64,000 nt of DNA from Thermoleophilaceae bacterium (GTDB lineage Bacteria; Actinomycetota; Thermoleophilia; Solirubrobacterales; Thermoleophilaceae): assembly GCA_040901445.1 (NCBI GenBank), contig JBBDYQ010000015.1, positions 290,144 through 354,143 on the forward strand, written 5' to 3'. Below are positions 44,008-53,778 of this stretch, in pieces. The notes under the pieces were generated by a model, which saw only the letters and a program-made list of their open reading frames with translations, was not told the DNA's origin and made no database searches. Within the stretch, counting starts at the first letter, position 1, and every line of letters starts with the position of its first letter. The position numbers and the translations under genes are program-made.

Positions 44008-45105
44008 TCACCGGCCCGCCGCGCGGTCGACGGCCTCGACCAGACGGCCCCGGAAGCGGCGCTTGTCCCACTGCTCCGCGTGGGCACGTACCGCCGCCGG
44101 GTCGAACGAGCCGGGATCGAACTCCGCGACGGCGTGCTCGAGCGCGTCCGGCGTCTGATCGCCGAAGAGCACGCCGGTCCGCCCGGGCACGACCGTGTGG
44201 AGGGCGCCGCCCGCGCCGTAGGCGATCACCGGCCGGCCACAGGCCATGACCTCCACGGGTATGAGCCCGAAGTCGTCCCGGCTCGGGAACACGGCAGCCA
44301 GGCAGCCCTGCATGAGCGGCACGAGCTCGTCGTCGCCCAGGTGCCCCGTGAACTCCACGTTGGCGGGAGCGGTGGCCCGCAGCGACTCGAGCGCGGGCCC
44401 GTCGCCGGCGATCACGAGCCGCCGGCCCAGCCGCCGGAACGCCTCGATGGCCACCGTGACCTTCTTGTACGGCTCGATGAGCCGGCCGCAGAGGAGGAAG
44501 TAGTCGCCGGGCTCACCGTCCGGGCGGAAGAGGTCGCAATCCACGGGGGCGCCGATCACGGTGGCGTCGCGCCCATAGAAGCGCTCGATCTGCTCCGCCG
44601 TGAAGGGGGACTGGGTGAGGTACTCACGCACGCCCTGGGCGCTGCGCCGGTCGCTGCCGCGCATCGCGGCTGCGAACAGCTCGAACGCGCGTCCCGCGGG
44701 ACCCGCGCCGGCCCACTCGTCGCGGTAGCCCTCGGTCATGGACCAGGCGAAACGCAGCGGGCTGTGGCAGTAACAGACACGCGGAGCGTCCGCCGGAGTC
44801 CGGAAGCGGTGGGCATAGGCGTAGCTCGAGCTGAGCACGACGTCGGCCTCGGGGAGCCGCACGCGGTCCGCGAGCGCAGGAAACACGGGGGCGAGCGTCC
44901 GGTAGCGGCGGAGCAGGCGGGGGCGGGCCCCCAAGACGCTGTGGAAACGCTCCGCCACGCCCATGCGCTCCGCCACGGCGGGCCGGCCGAGCAGCGCGAC
45001 CACCGGCGCATCCGGGAACGCGAGCGCCATCTCCTGCGTCACCCGCTCGGCCCCGCCGTAGGTCTCCATGAAGTCGTGGGTGATCACCACGCGCGGCCCG
45101 CTCAC
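44008..45105 (-). CDS. GT4 family glycosyltransferase
   Basis: 365 residues; GTG 45105 overlaps the preceding stop (GTGA). VVITHDFMETYGGAERVTQEMALAFP, DVVLSSSYAYAHRF, VCYCHSPLRFAWSMTEGYRDEWAG, YFLLCGRLIEPYKKVTVAIEAFRRL and PSRDDFGLIPVEVMACGRPVIAYGAGGALHTVV (donor site). The CHSP...FAW segment matches mannosyltransferase-like GT4 proteins of the WbaZ type. It is the last gene of a five-gene leftward operon starting at the Wzy-like gene. Confidence 0.88.
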   Translation of the reverse strand: MSGPRVVITHDFMETYGGAERVTQEMALAFPDAPVVALLGRPAVAERMGVAERFHSVLGARPRLLRRYRTLAPVFPALADRVRLPEADVVLSSSYAYAHRFRTPADAPRVCYCHSPLRFAWSMTEGYRDEWAGAGPAGRAFELFAAAMRGSDRRSAQGVREYLTQSPFTAEQIERFYGRDATVIGAPVDCDLFRPDGEPGDYFLLCGRLIEPYKKVTVAIEAFRRLGRRLVIAGDGPALESLRATAPANVEFTGHLGDDELVPLMQGCLAAVFPSRDDFGLIPVEVMACGRPVIAYGAGGALHTVVPGRTGVLFGDQTPDALEHAVAEFDPGSFDPAAVRAHAEQWDKRRFRGRLVEAVDRAAGR

Positions 45106-46265
45106 CGTCCCGCAACCTCCTCGAGCACGCGCTCGACGGCCGCGACCTGGAGCTCCGCGGTGAAGTGCTGTTCGACGCGCTCTCGCCCGGCCGCGCCCAT
45201 TCGCGCTGCCTCGTCCGGGTCTCGGAGCAGGCGCGCGAGGTGACCGGCCGCCTCGGCGGCATCGCCCGGCGCGTAGAGGAAGCCCGTGCGGCCGTGGTCC
45301 ACGATCTCGAGCGGTCCCGCGGCGCCCGGCGCCACCACGGCCGCGCCCGCCGCCATGGCCTCCACCAGCACCATGCCGAACGGCTCGTCCGGCCGGCAGT
45401 GCAGCAGCACGCGGCAGTCGCGCAGACGACCCGCGACGTCGGCCTCGTAGCCCACGAACCGCACCCGCCGGGACAGCCGCTCGTCGTGCTCCACCCGCTC
45501 GTGGAGGTCGCGCTCGTAGGCGAAGTCCTCCTCGCGGAACTGGGCCCGGCCGATGACGTCGAGCCGGAAGTCTCCGACCTCCGCCGCCAGGCGGCTCGCG
45601 ATCTCGATCGCCAGGTCGGTGCGCTTGGTCGGGGACACCGCGCCCAGCACCGCCACGTGCGGGGGTCGCGGAGCGGTCGAGGGGCGCGGGTAGCGCTCCA
45701 GCTCGGGGCCGGGATGGATCACGGCAAGCGGACGACGCAAGCGGCGCGAGCCGCCCGCGAAGTCGTCGGCGATCACCTGCGAGAGGGCGATCGCCCGATC
45801 GCAGGCGAGCCGGGCCAGCATCCTCACCGCCTGGCGCAGGGGCGCCGGGGGCATGAGGTCGGGCAGTGTCCACACCAGTCGCCGGCGCATGCCGAGGGAG
45901 GCGATCGCGGCGAGCATGGCCGACCGGATGGACACGCAGTACACGATCCTGCGCTCCGGCCGCTCGCGCATCACACGACGGAGGTCACGCGCACCGGCCA
46001 GCCCCCGGCCCGCTGAGCGCAGGGTCTCGAGCCGCCCACCGCTGTGACGAAGGGTGCGAAACGACAGCGGCACCGTCGGCAGTCCGAGGCTCTTCACGAG
46101 CTCCTCGGCGCGTGATCCGGGCGGGCACGCCACGAGCCCGCGCGGGTCGGCGCGAAGTACCGGGATCTGGAGCGTCTCCGCGCCGCTGAACTCGTGATGG
46201 TGGAGGACGTAGAGCACGAGCGGGCGCCGGTCGCCCTCGAAGAAGCCGCCTCCGTCCGCACTCAC
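45102..46265 (-). CDS. GT4 family glycosyltransferase
   Basis: 387 residues; GTG 46265 in a GTGA overlap. LVLYVLHHHEFSGAETLQIPVL, AIALSQVIADDFAGG, VAVLGAVSPTKRTDLAIEIASRL and DEPFGMVLVEAMAAGAAVVAPGAAGPLEIVDHG (E-x7-E). It probably adds one sugar of the repeat unit. Between two further GT4 genes, all coupled by four-base overlaps, which supports coordinated stoichiometry. Confidence 0.87.
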   Translation of the reverse strand: MSADGGGFFEGDRRPLVLYVLHHHEFSGAETLQIPVLRADPRGLVACPPGSRAEELVKSLGLPTVPLSFRTLRHSGGRLETLRSAGRGLAGARDLRRVMRERPERRIVYCVSIRSAMLAAIASLGMRRRLVWTLPDLMPPAPLRQAVRMLARLACDRAIALSQVIADDFAGGSRRLRRPLAVIHPGPELERYPRPSTAPRPPHVAVLGAVSPTKRTDLAIEIASRLAAEVGDFRLDVIGRAQFREEDFAYERDLHERVEHDERLSRRVRFVGYEADVAGRLRDCRVLLHCRPDEPFGMVLVEAMAAGAAVVAPGAAGPLEIVDHGRTGFLYAPGDAAEAAGHLARLLRDPDEAARMGAAGRERVEQHFTAELQVAAVERVLEEVAGR

Positions 46266-47377
46266 GCCGCGAGCTCCCGCAGCCGGCGCTCGAGCTGGGC
46301 CACCATGCGCTCCTCGGTGTAGCGCTCGGCGTAGCGCTCCCGCCCCCGCTCCGCCAGCTCGCTTCGCAGCTCGGGATGGGCCAGCAGCCGCCCGACGCCC
46401 CGGGCCAGGTCGCCGGGGGCCCCACTCGGGACCAGGACCCCGCAGCGCCCGCCATCGAGGATCTCGGCGGGACCCGCCGCATCGACCGCCACGACGGGCA
46501 CCCCGACGGCCATCGACTCCAGCAGCACCAGCCCGAACGGCTCGGGTTCGGAGGCGTTCACGGACACGTCCATGAGCTGGAGATGGCGCCCGGCATCCGG
46601 TACCTGACCAGTGAAGGTCACGGCACCCTCGAGGCCGAGCTCGCCGGCGCGCCGTCGCACCTCCTCCTCGTACTCCGGTTCGATGCCGTGCTGGCCACCG
46701 CCCACCACGAGCGCGTGGACGTCGTGGCCGGCGTCGCGCAGCAGCGCGACGGCCTCGAGGAAGCGGTGCTGGCCCTTCCAGCGCTGGAGCCTGCCGACGA
46801 TCCCGACGACGGTGCGCCCCGCGGGGATGCCCAGGGACGCGCGCAGCTCGTCGAGCTGGGCCGCGGAGGCGGTGGGAGGGGTCTGCACGCCCGGCGCCAC
46901 CGCCAGCGTGCGCCGCCGCGGCCGGTAGCGCGCCTGCGCCGCCGCGGCCGCCTCCGACGAGGCGATGACCGCGCGCGCCGGAAGCAGCGTGGCCACGCGA
47001 TCCATCCACTGCCGTCCGGGGACGTCGTGCTGCCACCAGACGACCCTGCGGCGCAGCCCCGCCAAAACAGCCGCCGGTGCTCCGTAGAGCTGGGTCTTGA
47101 GGATGAAGTTGAGGACGAGGTCCGGGTGCTCCGCGCGGAGGATCCGCGCGAGACGCCCTACCGCCGCGAGGCCCGTGCCCACCTGGCGGAAGCGCCCTAC
47201 GGGCACGACGTATGTGCGCACGCCGAGCGCCTCGACCTCCTCGACGAAGGGCCCGCTCCCGAAGAACACCGCCACGGGCTCGACGCGCGAACGGTCCAGG
47301 CCGCGGAGCACGGTCCACAGCACGCGTTCGGCTCCGCCCAGGCGCTCGGCGAAGCTCATCGTCAGGACGACCTTCAA
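46262..47377 (-). CDS. GT4 family glycosyltransferase
   Basis: 371 residues. The likely start is TTG 47377, which overlaps the sulfotransferase stop as TTGA and gives the family N-terminus KVVLTMSFAERLGGAERVLW; an internal ATG at 47359 would remove the first strand. VVWWQHDVPGRQWMDRVATLLPA, VVGIVGRLQRWKGQHRFLEAVALL and PEPFGLVLLESMAVGVPVVAVDAAGPAEIL are the GT-B core. TTG initiation with overlap is unusual next to the GTGA junctions around it. Confidence 0.85.
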   Translation of the reverse strand: MKVVLTMSFAERLGGAERVLWTVLRGLDRSRVEPVAVFFGSGPFVEEVEALGVRTYVVPVGRFRQVGTGLAAVGRLARILRAEHPDLVLNFILKTQLYGAPAAVLAGLRRRVVWWQHDVPGRQWMDRVATLLPARAVIASSEAAAAAQARYRPRRRTLAVAPGVQTPPTASAAQLDELRASLGIPAGRTVVGIVGRLQRWKGQHRFLEAVALLRDAGHDVHALVVGGGQHGIEPEYEEEVRRRAGELGLEGAVTFTGQVPDAGRHLQLMDVSVNASEPEPFGLVLLESMAVGVPVVAVDAAGPAEILDGGRCGVLVPSGAPGDLARGVGRLLAHPELRSELAERGRERYAERYTEERMVAQLERRLRELAA

Positions 47378-48210
47378 CGGGCCCAGCGGATGCGCCTGCC
47401 GCTCAGCTCGGCGAGCCGCTCGATCTCCGGCTCGTACAGCTCCACCAGGCGAGCGCGCAGGTCGTCGTCCAGCGCGGGCCGCTCGACCGGCCGCGAGAGC
47501 ACCCGGTGGGCGGTCTGGGTCATGGGCCTGCGCACCCGCGCCGGAATCCTGCGGTACACGCCGGCCGCACGCGACTCCCTGACCCTGGTTCCCAGCGAGC
47601 CCACCCGGCGCCGCTCCCGACGGGTGTTGAGCATCGACTCGAACTCCGGTGAGGAGAACGCGTCGTCCACACCGAGGAAGCGGAAGACCTCGCGCATGGT
47701 GCCGACCCGATCCGAGCGAAGATCGGCCTGATCCAGCACCAGCAGGCTCGAGGCCGGGAAATGGGCAAGGAAGCGCTCCGCCTGGGTGGCGTAGCGGCCG
47801 TTCCACACGTAGGTGTTCTCGGGATCCTCGAAGTCCGAGACCGCCTCGTCGAGCGACCGCGACTCGGTCTCGTCCGAGACCGTCTGCGCGTAATGCGCGA
47901 GCGTCCGCTGGATCGGGTCGCCGGCCACGTAGATGAGCTTGGCGTCGGGCACCAGACCCGCGATGCGCGCAGGGGCGTCCGGGAACTTCGGGAACTTCGT
48001 GTAGTTCGTGGAGGACTCGCCGCGCACGGCGGCGTCGGGGTCGAGCATCTCCGCGTACCTGCTCACCTCCTGTCGCCAGTCGGGCGCCAGGAAGACATTC
48101 GGCTCCTTGTTCGAGGACATGGAGACCTGGGGGTGCTGGTCGAGGTAGTGGTGCAGGCTGCTCGTGCCGCACTTCATCGCGCCGATCACGAAGAGGTTGG
48201 GAAGGAGCAC
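47374..48210 (-). CDS. Sulfotransferase
   Basis: 278 residues from GTG 48210. The 5'-phosphosulfate loop LFVIGAMKCGTSSLHHYLDQHPQV is at the N-terminus, and the 3'-phosphate region AKLIYVAGDPIQRTLAHYAQ at about 90-109. It also has WNGRYATQAERFLAHFP and LLVLDQADLRSDRVGTMREVFRFLGV, the P-loop sulfotransferase pattern. It would sulfate the polysaccharide using PAPS, giving an acidic sulfated surface glycan. Five bases after the Wzy-like gene. Confidence 0.88.
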   Translation of the reverse strand: MLLPNLFVIGAMKCGTSSLHHYLDQHPQVSMSSNKEPNVFLAPDWRQEVSRYAEMLDPDAAVRGESSTNYTKFPKFPDAPARIAGLVPDAKLIYVAGDPIQRTLAHYAQTVSDETESRSLDEAVSDFEDPENTYVWNGRYATQAERFLAHFPASSLLVLDQADLRSDRVGTMREVFRFLGVDDAFSSPEFESMLNTRRERRRVGSLGTRVRESRAAGVYRRIPARVRRPMTQTAHRVLSRPVERPALDDDLRARLVELYEPEIERLAELSGRRIRWAR

Positions 48211-48215
48211 GGGAA

Positions 48216-49847
48216 TCAGCGAGCGGGTGCGGCGTCAGGCGCGTCTTCGGGCGTGGACGTGAACTGAGCCACGCCCAGACCCACGAGCATCCATGCCGCG
48301 AGCGCCGTCAGGCCCTCGACGTACATGCCGGAGAACATGATGATCCCGAGCGCCGCCATCGCCCCCGCTCCGCCGATGGCGAGTCCCGCCCGCTGGCGGT
48401 CCGTCGCGAAGATCGATCTCCGCACGAGCCCCGTGAGCAGTCCGACGACGGCGAGCGCGAACAGCACGAGCACGAACAGCCCCTGCTCGTAGGCGACCTT
48501 GAGATAGGAGTTGTCGAGGTTCGAGGAGGCGATCGTGGTGAACCGCCGGTAGCGCTGCTCCGCGATCCCCGACGTCCCGATTCCGTGGCCCAGTGGATGC
48601 CGGTCGATGTCGTCGAGCGCGTTGTTCCACTTGAACAGGCGCGCCTGATAGGACGGGACGGAAGTGGGATCCTCGACCAGCACCGTGTAGCGCTCGAGCG
48701 AGCCCTCGTCCTTCTGCGTGAAGACGAGCGCGCCCACGCCGACGATCACCGCGACCGCCGCCGCCGTGACGCCGAGGTGAAGCCCCGGCACCCCCTTCGA
48801 GAGCTGGTAGAGCACGAGGACGAGAGCGATCCCTGCGACGGCGCCCACGAATCCGGCCCGGGCCTCCGACCCGAGCAGACCGACGGCACAGAGCCCGGCG
48901 GCGACCGCGGCCACGAACCGCCAGCGATCCCTGAAGGTCAGCGCGAACGCGACGCAGAACGGGATGGCCACGGCCGTCCAGGCCGCCAGGTTCTTCCCGC
49001 CCGGGAACGAGCCGAAGACCACGAGCTCCCCGTAGAGGTACTGGTACTCGGGGTTGACCGAGAGCGCGAGATCCTCCTCGGCTCCCGCCGGGCCGGCGAT
49101 CCAGCGAAAGGTCGCGTAGCCGCCCACGAGCGCCGCCACCCCGACGAACCCGGTGGCGATCCGCTTGTGGGTCGGCGCGTCCCAGCGGGCGTAGGCGAGC
49201 AGAAGGAACGCCGCCATGTACCACGCGGACGCCCGGAAGCCGAAGAGCCCTCCGAAGACGGGCTCCGCCCACACCACGGCGACCGCGGTGACCACCACGT
49301 AGACCACTGCCAGCGCGATACCCGGCCAGACCCAGCTCGGGCGCTCCCGGCGCCCGAACAGATAACCCCAGAGCACCCCGCCCCAGAGGCCGGCGAGCAC
49401 CATGTCGACCGTCTCGCCGGCGGGTACCGGCGTGAGCGCCTCCAACGTGCCGAAGGAGCCGGTGACGAAGAACGCGGTGATGACCGCTGCCGCCGGTCGC
49501 CGGGCACAGACGACCGCACTCACCACCACGGCGGGGACCACGAGCGCGATCACCGGCTCGACGTCCACCAGCACCCCGGCGAACAGCGCGGCCAGCAGCA
49601 GCGCGCTCCAAGCGGCCGCCAACTGCAGCGCACGGTCTTCCCCACCCCGGTGGAACAGGGCCGCGCCGACGAGCACGATCGGCACCGCGAAGACGATCAG
49701 CAGCAATCGCGGGATCGTGAGGCTCACGAACCCGAAGGCCGTGTTCGCTGCCAGCGCCGACCACGCTGCGACGATCAGGAGGAGTCCCCACCCCCGAGCG
49801 CCCGGGTCGGCCACGCGCAGGGGCCGCTCGAGCAGATACGTACTCAC
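48216..49847 (-). CDS. O-antigen ligase/Wzy polymerase-like membrane protein
   Basis: 543 residues from GTG 49847, eight bases after TATGCT on the minus strand. Eleven or more hydrophobic helices; the Wzy_C signature follows GSEARAGFVGAVAGIALVLVLYQL with a large loop RLFKWNNALDDIDRHPLGHGIGTSGIAEQRYRR...SNLDNSYLKVAYEQGLFVLVLF. Role by family: polymerise or ligate undecaprenyl-linked units on the outer face of the membrane. First gene of the operon with the sulfotransferase and three GT4 enzymes. Confidence 0.86.
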   Translation of the reverse strand: MSTYLLERPLRVADPGARGWGLLLIVAAWSALAANTAFGFVSLTIPRLLLIVFAVPIVLVGAALFHRGGEDRALQLAAAWSALLLAALFAGVLVDVEPVIALVVPAVVVSAVVCARRPAAAVITAFFVTGSFGTLEALTPVPAGETVDMVLAGLWGGVLWGYLFGRRERPSWVWPGIALAVVYVVVTAVAVVWAEPVFGGLFGFRASAWYMAAFLLLAYARWDAPTHKRIATGFVGVAALVGGYATFRWIAGPAGAEEDLALSVNPEYQYLYGELVVFGSFPGGKNLAAWTAVAIPFCVAFALTFRDRWRFVAAVAAGLCAVGLLGSEARAGFVGAVAGIALVLVLYQLSKGVPGLHLGVTAAAVAVIVGVGALVFTQKDEGSLERYTVLVEDPTSVPSYQARLFKWNNALDDIDRHPLGHGIGTSGIAEQRYRRFTTIASSNLDNSYLKVAYEQGLFVLVLFALAVVGLLTGLVRRSIFATDRQRAGLAIGGAGAMAALGIIMFSGMYVEGLTALAAWMLVGLGVAQFTSTPEDAPDAAPAR

Positions 49848-49901
49848 CGTCAGACAGCATACGTCGGGTTCCCCGCGCGCGGGTAAGCTCCGGCCGACTC
49901 C

Positions 49902-51218
49902 ATGGCCCGCCCGCCCGTCAGCGTCGTGATGCCCTTCCACGGCGGTGACGAGGACGCGCGCGGGGCGCTCGGGGCGCTGGGCCGGCTGCAGCTCCGCGAC
50001 GGCGACGAGCTTCTCGTGGCCGACAACACGCCGGACGGCGTGATGGCACGCCACGCCGCGCCCCCGGTCACCCGTGTCCCGGCGCCCGAGGTGGCCTCGT
50101 CCTACTTCGCCCGCAACGCGGGAGCAGACCGCGCTGCGAACGAGTGGCTGCTCTTCCTCGATGCCGACACCCACCCCAGCGCCTCGCTGCTCGACGACTA
50201 CTTCGCGGAGCCCGTCGCAGACGACGTGGGGGCGGTGGCCGGCGAGGTGGTGGGCGCGGACGGTCAGACCGCCCTCGCCGCGCGCTACTCACGCTCCCGG
50301 CGCCACATCGGGCAGGCCGACCTGCGTGAGCATCCCTACCGCCCGATGGCGGTCACGGCCAGCCTGCTCGTGCGTGCTCGCGCCCTGCGGGAGCTCGGCG
50401 GCTTCCTGGAGGGCATGCGCTCGAGCGGCGACGCCGACTTCTCGTGGCGGTTGCAGGACGCCGGCTGGAAGCTCGCCTACACCCAGCGGGCCGTCGTCGA
50501 GCATCACCACCGCGAGACGATGCACGCCCTGCTGCGCGTCGCCGCGCGCTACGGGGCCGGGCGCACCTGGCTGCAGCGGCGCCATCCAGGAGCGCGCTTC
50601 CCGAGCCCCCTCCGCGGCTTGGCGCGCTGCGCCGCCGGAGTGGCGGTCTGGACGGTCACGCTGCAGTTCGAGCGCGCCCTGTTCAAGGTCATCGACGCGC
50701 TCTGGATCGTCGCGGAGGCAGCCGGTTCGCTGGCGGGGAACGTGGCACCGGATCCCGGAGGGCGCGACCGTGCGACCTTCTTCATCGCCGACCGCTTCCC
50801 TGTTCGCGGCAATCCGCTCGCCCGCGTGGCCGCTTCAGCGGATCCGCCCGCGCGCATCGAGGCGGCCGCGCGGCCCGAGCGGCCCGACCGCGAGGCCGGG
50901 CGCGGGCTGCGTGCGCGGTACCGCGAGGACGACGGACCGGCCCGCCGGTTGCTCGACCTCGCATGGGTCACCGCGCGCCATCCTCTCCGGTCCGCGCGCC
51001 ACGGCCGGCTGGGAGGCGCCCCCCTGCGCACGCTCGCCCCGGCGGCCCGGCGGCTCGCGGCGAGCCGCGCCGAGCGCGTGCAGGCGCTCGCCGGCTCGGC
51101 GGCGGAGCCCGATGCCCTGCGCGTCGCCGGCCTGCTCGGCATCCCGTGCACGCTCGACCCCGGCGATACCGGCCCGGCACCGCAGGCGGCATCCGAGGAA
51201 GCCGCCGGCCGGCGCTAG
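49902..51218 (+). CDS. GT2 family glycosyltransferase with long C-terminal extension
   Basis: 438 residues. VSVVMPFHGGDEDARGALGALGRL, LLVADNTPDGV, SSYFARNAGADRAANEWLLFLDADTHP (DxD) and SGDADFSWRLQDAGWKLAYTQRAVVEHHH are the GT-A core in the first ~235 residues. It continues with ~200 residues of Ala/Arg/Pro-rich sequence without a recognised domain, after a segment FKVIDALWIVAEAAGSLAG that may be amphipathic. The stop overlaps that of the convergent nucleotidyltransferase-like gene. Confidence 0.83.
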   Translation: MARPPVSVVMPFHGGDEDARGALGALGRLQLRDGDELLVADNTPDGVMARHAAPPVTRVPAPEVASSYFARNAGADRAANEWLLFLDADTHPSASLLDDYFAEPVADDVGAVAGEVVGADGQTALAARYSRSRRHIGQADLREHPYRPMAVTASLLVRARALRELGGFLEGMRSSGDADFSWRLQDAGWKLAYTQRAVVEHHHRETMHALLRVAARYGAGRTWLQRRHPGARFPSPLRGLARCAAGVAVWTVTLQFERALFKVIDALWIVAEAAGSLAGNVAPDPGGRDRATFFIADRFPVRGNPLARVAASADPPARIEAAARPERPDREAGRGLRARYREDDGPARRLLDLAWVTARHPLRSARHGRLGGAPLRTLAPAARRLAASRAERVQALAGSAAEPDALRVAGLLGIPCTLDPGDTGPAPQAASEEAAGRR

Positions 51219-52165
51219 CTGCCCGCCGCGCGCCGGCTGCGCCGCCAGGCCACGAGGCTCGGAGCCGCGTGGCGCAGCAGCCACAGCGGACGCCACACGT
51301 ATGCCGCCGCCAGCCCGATCCGGCCGCGCCGCGCGAGCGGGGACCACCAGCGCAGGAAATCGGGGCTCGGGAACACCTCGCGCCGCACGAGCCGCATCCG
51401 CTCGCCCAGGGTACGAGCCTCGGACAGGCGCTGGAACCCGAGCGCCAGCGGCGCCTTGGAGTTGGGCCCACGCGCGGTGGCCACCAGTTCGCTCGTCGCG
51501 AAGCGCAGCCGGTCGGCGAGCGCGGCGCCAGCCGGAAGCAGCCGCAACCCGTCGCCCAGCGTGGGGGTGGCGTCGAGCCGGGCCGCGATGCGGGCCGCCT
51601 CCAACCATACGTCGTCCGGCGCCCGCTCGACCGCACGCGCGAGGTCCTCCAGGGGCTTGGGCTTGTCAGGGCCGTGCTGGGCTGCGTGGAACACCACGAG
51701 CAGGGCGCGTGCGGGGATGGGCAGCACCGCCACCGTCTGCCCCCCCACCTCCATCTCCTCCGCGATCGCCGAGAGCTGCTTCCACGCCTCCTCGGGCGCC
51801 ACGCCGACGCCGGACACCGTGTGGTGAAGGTCCACCTCCCCGGCGCTGCCGTGCCGGAACCACGGCCGGGCGTGCGGCACCTCGCCGGGCTCGGGAGGGC
51901 GGGCCAGGACGCCCGGCTCGAAGCCGAGGCGAGTCAGCACGCGCTCCGCGTCGGCGATCTGGACCGGCGGCACCCAGAGGTCGGAGTCGATGTAGGAGCG
52001 CACCGCTCCGTCGTCATAGAGCCACGACGCCACCGTGGGTCCCTTCAGCAGCAGGCTGGGGACGCGGGCGCGGCGCAGCGCCGCCACCACCTCGCCCGTC
52101 ACCCGGTCCACGGCCAGGCTGCGGGCGGTTGCGAGAAGCGCTTCGCTGGGCGGAGGGACGCTCAC
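51215..52165 (-). CDS. Uncharacterised nucleotidyltransferase (NTP_transf_5 type)
   Basis: 316 residues from GTG 52165, 17 bp after the tyrosine-kinase gene; the open frame extends further upstream only as a shadow of that gene. Motifs: VPSLLLKGPTVASWLYDDGAVRSYIDSDLWVPP (LKG and a D-x-D metal site) and GEVDLHHTVSGVGVAPEEAW. These match the NTP_transf_5 family, whose members frequently accompany PqqD/HPr-kinase/lasso-peptide gene sets. It may modify the lasso product or a kinase partner. It is on the opposite strand from the lasso genes, so the link is by neighbourhood only. Confidence 0.72.
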   Translation of the reverse strand: MSVPPPSEALLATARSLAVDRVTGEVVAALRRARVPSLLLKGPTVASWLYDDGAVRSYIDSDLWVPPVQIADAERVLTRLGFEPGVLARPPEPGEVPHARPWFRHGSAGEVDLHHTVSGVGVAPEEAWKQLSAIAEEMEVGGQTVAVLPIPARALLVVFHAAQHGPDKPKPLEDLARAVERAPDDVWLEAARIAARLDATPTLGDGLRLLPAGAALADRLRFATSELVATARGPNSKAPLALGFQRLSEARTLGERMRLVRREVFPSPDFLRWWSPLARRGRIGLAAAYVWRPLWLLRHAAPSLVAWRRSRRAAGS

Positions 52166-52182
52166 GGCCGGCGCCCGTACCG

Positions 52183-53778
52183 CTAGCGCCCCGAGTCGGT
52201 GGGGCCGTACGCGTAGCTCGAGGAGTAGTAGCCGTAGTCGGCCTCGTCCCCGGGCTTGATGCCGGTCACGACCAGGCCGGTGGGACGGTCGGGCAGGTGA
52301 TCGAGCGCCTCCTTGGCGGCCTTGGCCTCGTCGCGCCGGGTGCGTCCGGCACGGATGCAGAGCACCACCCCGTCGACGTTCGGGATCAGCTCGAGGGTGT
52401 CGGACACCGAGAGCAGCGGGCTGGTGTCGAGCACGACCACGTCGTAGGCCTCGCTGACCTCCTTGAGGAAGTCGCGGAAGCGCTTGGAGGCGAGGATGTC
52501 GGCCGGGCGCGGCACAGGCGAGCCCGCCGTGATGCAGACGAGCTCCTCGGCCCCGGGCATGGGCGCAGCCGCCCCGTTGCCGTTGGTCTCGCCCGTGGTG
52601 ACCGGGACGCCCTGCAGCACCTCCTGCGGCGACACCTGCTCGGTGAGGTAGTCCGTGAGCCCGGGCGTCCGCTGGAGGCCGAGGCGCTCGGCGAGCGCGG
52701 GGCGGCGGAGGTCGCACTCCACCAGCAGCGTGCGCTTGCCGCCCTGCGCGAACGTGCCGGCAAGCGACGCCGCGACGGTGGACTTGCCCTCCTCCGGCAG
52801 CGCGCTGGTGACGGCGATCGTGCGCAGCGTGCGGTCGATGTCCAGGAACTCCAGGTTCTTGCGCAGTATTCGGAAGCTCTCGAGGTCCGCCGGCGACATC
52901 TTGCGATGCCCGTTCCGCGAGGCCGCGCCGGCGGTGCCCATCGCGTCGTCGCCGATGTGCCCGACGAGCGGCAGCTTCACGTGCGCCTGGATGTCGCGCG
53001 AGCCGCGCAGGCGCACGTCGAGCGAGTCACGCCCGAACGCGACGAGCAGCCCCAGGGCCAGGCCGAGCAGCAGGCCGAGCGTGGTGTTGAGCGCGGGGTT
53101 GGGCGAGGCGGGCGCCGACGGCACTTCCGCCCGGCGGCTGATCTCGACGGGGCGGCCGAAGTCCTGCAGGGCCTGCAGCCGGGCGATCCGGTCGGTGAAG
53201 GTGGCCCGCTCGATGGGGCCGACGCCGCGTTCGCTCTGGGCGCGGAAGGTCTCGCGCAGGCTCTCCTCGGCCTCCTCCAGCCGGTCCTGCGACTCCTGAT
53301 TGGCAAGCGCGGCGGCCTGCTCGGCGAACTCGTTGGCGAGCAGCGCGGCGAACTCGTCGTCCCCGGCGCTGGCCTCTATCACCACCAGGTTGGTCTGCGC
53401 CTCGGGCTGGGCGCCGACCGCATCCTGGAGCTCTTCGATGGAGGACGTGAGGCCCAGCGAATCCCGGACGCGGCGCGCCACCGCGGTCCTCGTGACGAGC
53501 TCGGAGTTGATGGCGGCGCGCTGCTGGGGCGTCTCGGTGGGGAACGCGCTGACGCCGAGGAAGGAGAGGTCCTGGGTGGGCTCGTTGAACGACAACGCGG
53601 CCTCGGCCTCATACGTCGGATCCTGCCGCGCGGAGTAGGCGAACGCCGCGCCCCCGAACAGTACGATGAAGAGCAGGATCAGCCAGCGCTGCGCGCGGAT
53701 CACGCGCAGGTAGTCCCGAAGAGTCTGATACCGAGGCTGGTCGCTCACATCCACCGCCGACCGGCGCGGGACGGCCAT
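52183..53778 (-). CDS. Wzz/BY-kinase fusion, polysaccharide chain-length regulator and tyrosine kinase
   Basis: 531 residues from ATG 53778. Membrane helix at about 32-50 (WLILLFIVLFGGAAFAYSA), a Wzz extracellular coiled-coil region (to about 230), second helix at about 232-250, then a cytoplasmic BY-kinase: Walker A SALPEEGKST, Walker A' LLVECDLRRP, Walker B DVVVLDTSP. The tail is a Tyr cluster (DYGYYSSSYAYG), the autophosphorylation site of such kinases. An upstream in-frame ATG at 53838 exists, but that stretch looks like promoter sequence. It would regulate polymer length and export with the Wzx and Wzy-like proteins. Confidence 0.88.
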   Translation of the reverse strand: MAVPRRSAVDVSDQPRYQTLRDYLRVIRAQRWLILLFIVLFGGAAFAYSARQDPTYEAEAALSFNEPTQDLSFLGVSAFPTETPQQRAAINSELVTRTAVARRVRDSLGLTSSIEELQDAVGAQPEAQTNLVVIEASAGDDEFAALLANEFAEQAAALANQESQDRLEEAEESLRETFRAQSERGVGPIERATFTDRIARLQALQDFGRPVEISRRAEVPSAPASPNPALNTTLGLLLGLALGLLVAFGRDSLDVRLRGSRDIQAHVKLPLVGHIGDDAMGTAGAASRNGHRKMSPADLESFRILRKNLEFLDIDRTLRTIAVTSALPEEGKSTVAASLAGTFAQGGKRTLLVECDLRRPALAERLGLQRTPGLTDYLTEQVSPQEVLQGVPVTTGETNGNGAAAPMPGAEELVCITAGSPVPRPADILASKRFRDFLKEVSEAYDVVVLDTSPLLSVSDTLELIPNVDGVVLCIRAGRTRRDEAKAAKEALDHLPDRPTGLVVTGIKPGDEADYGYYSSSYAYGPTDSGR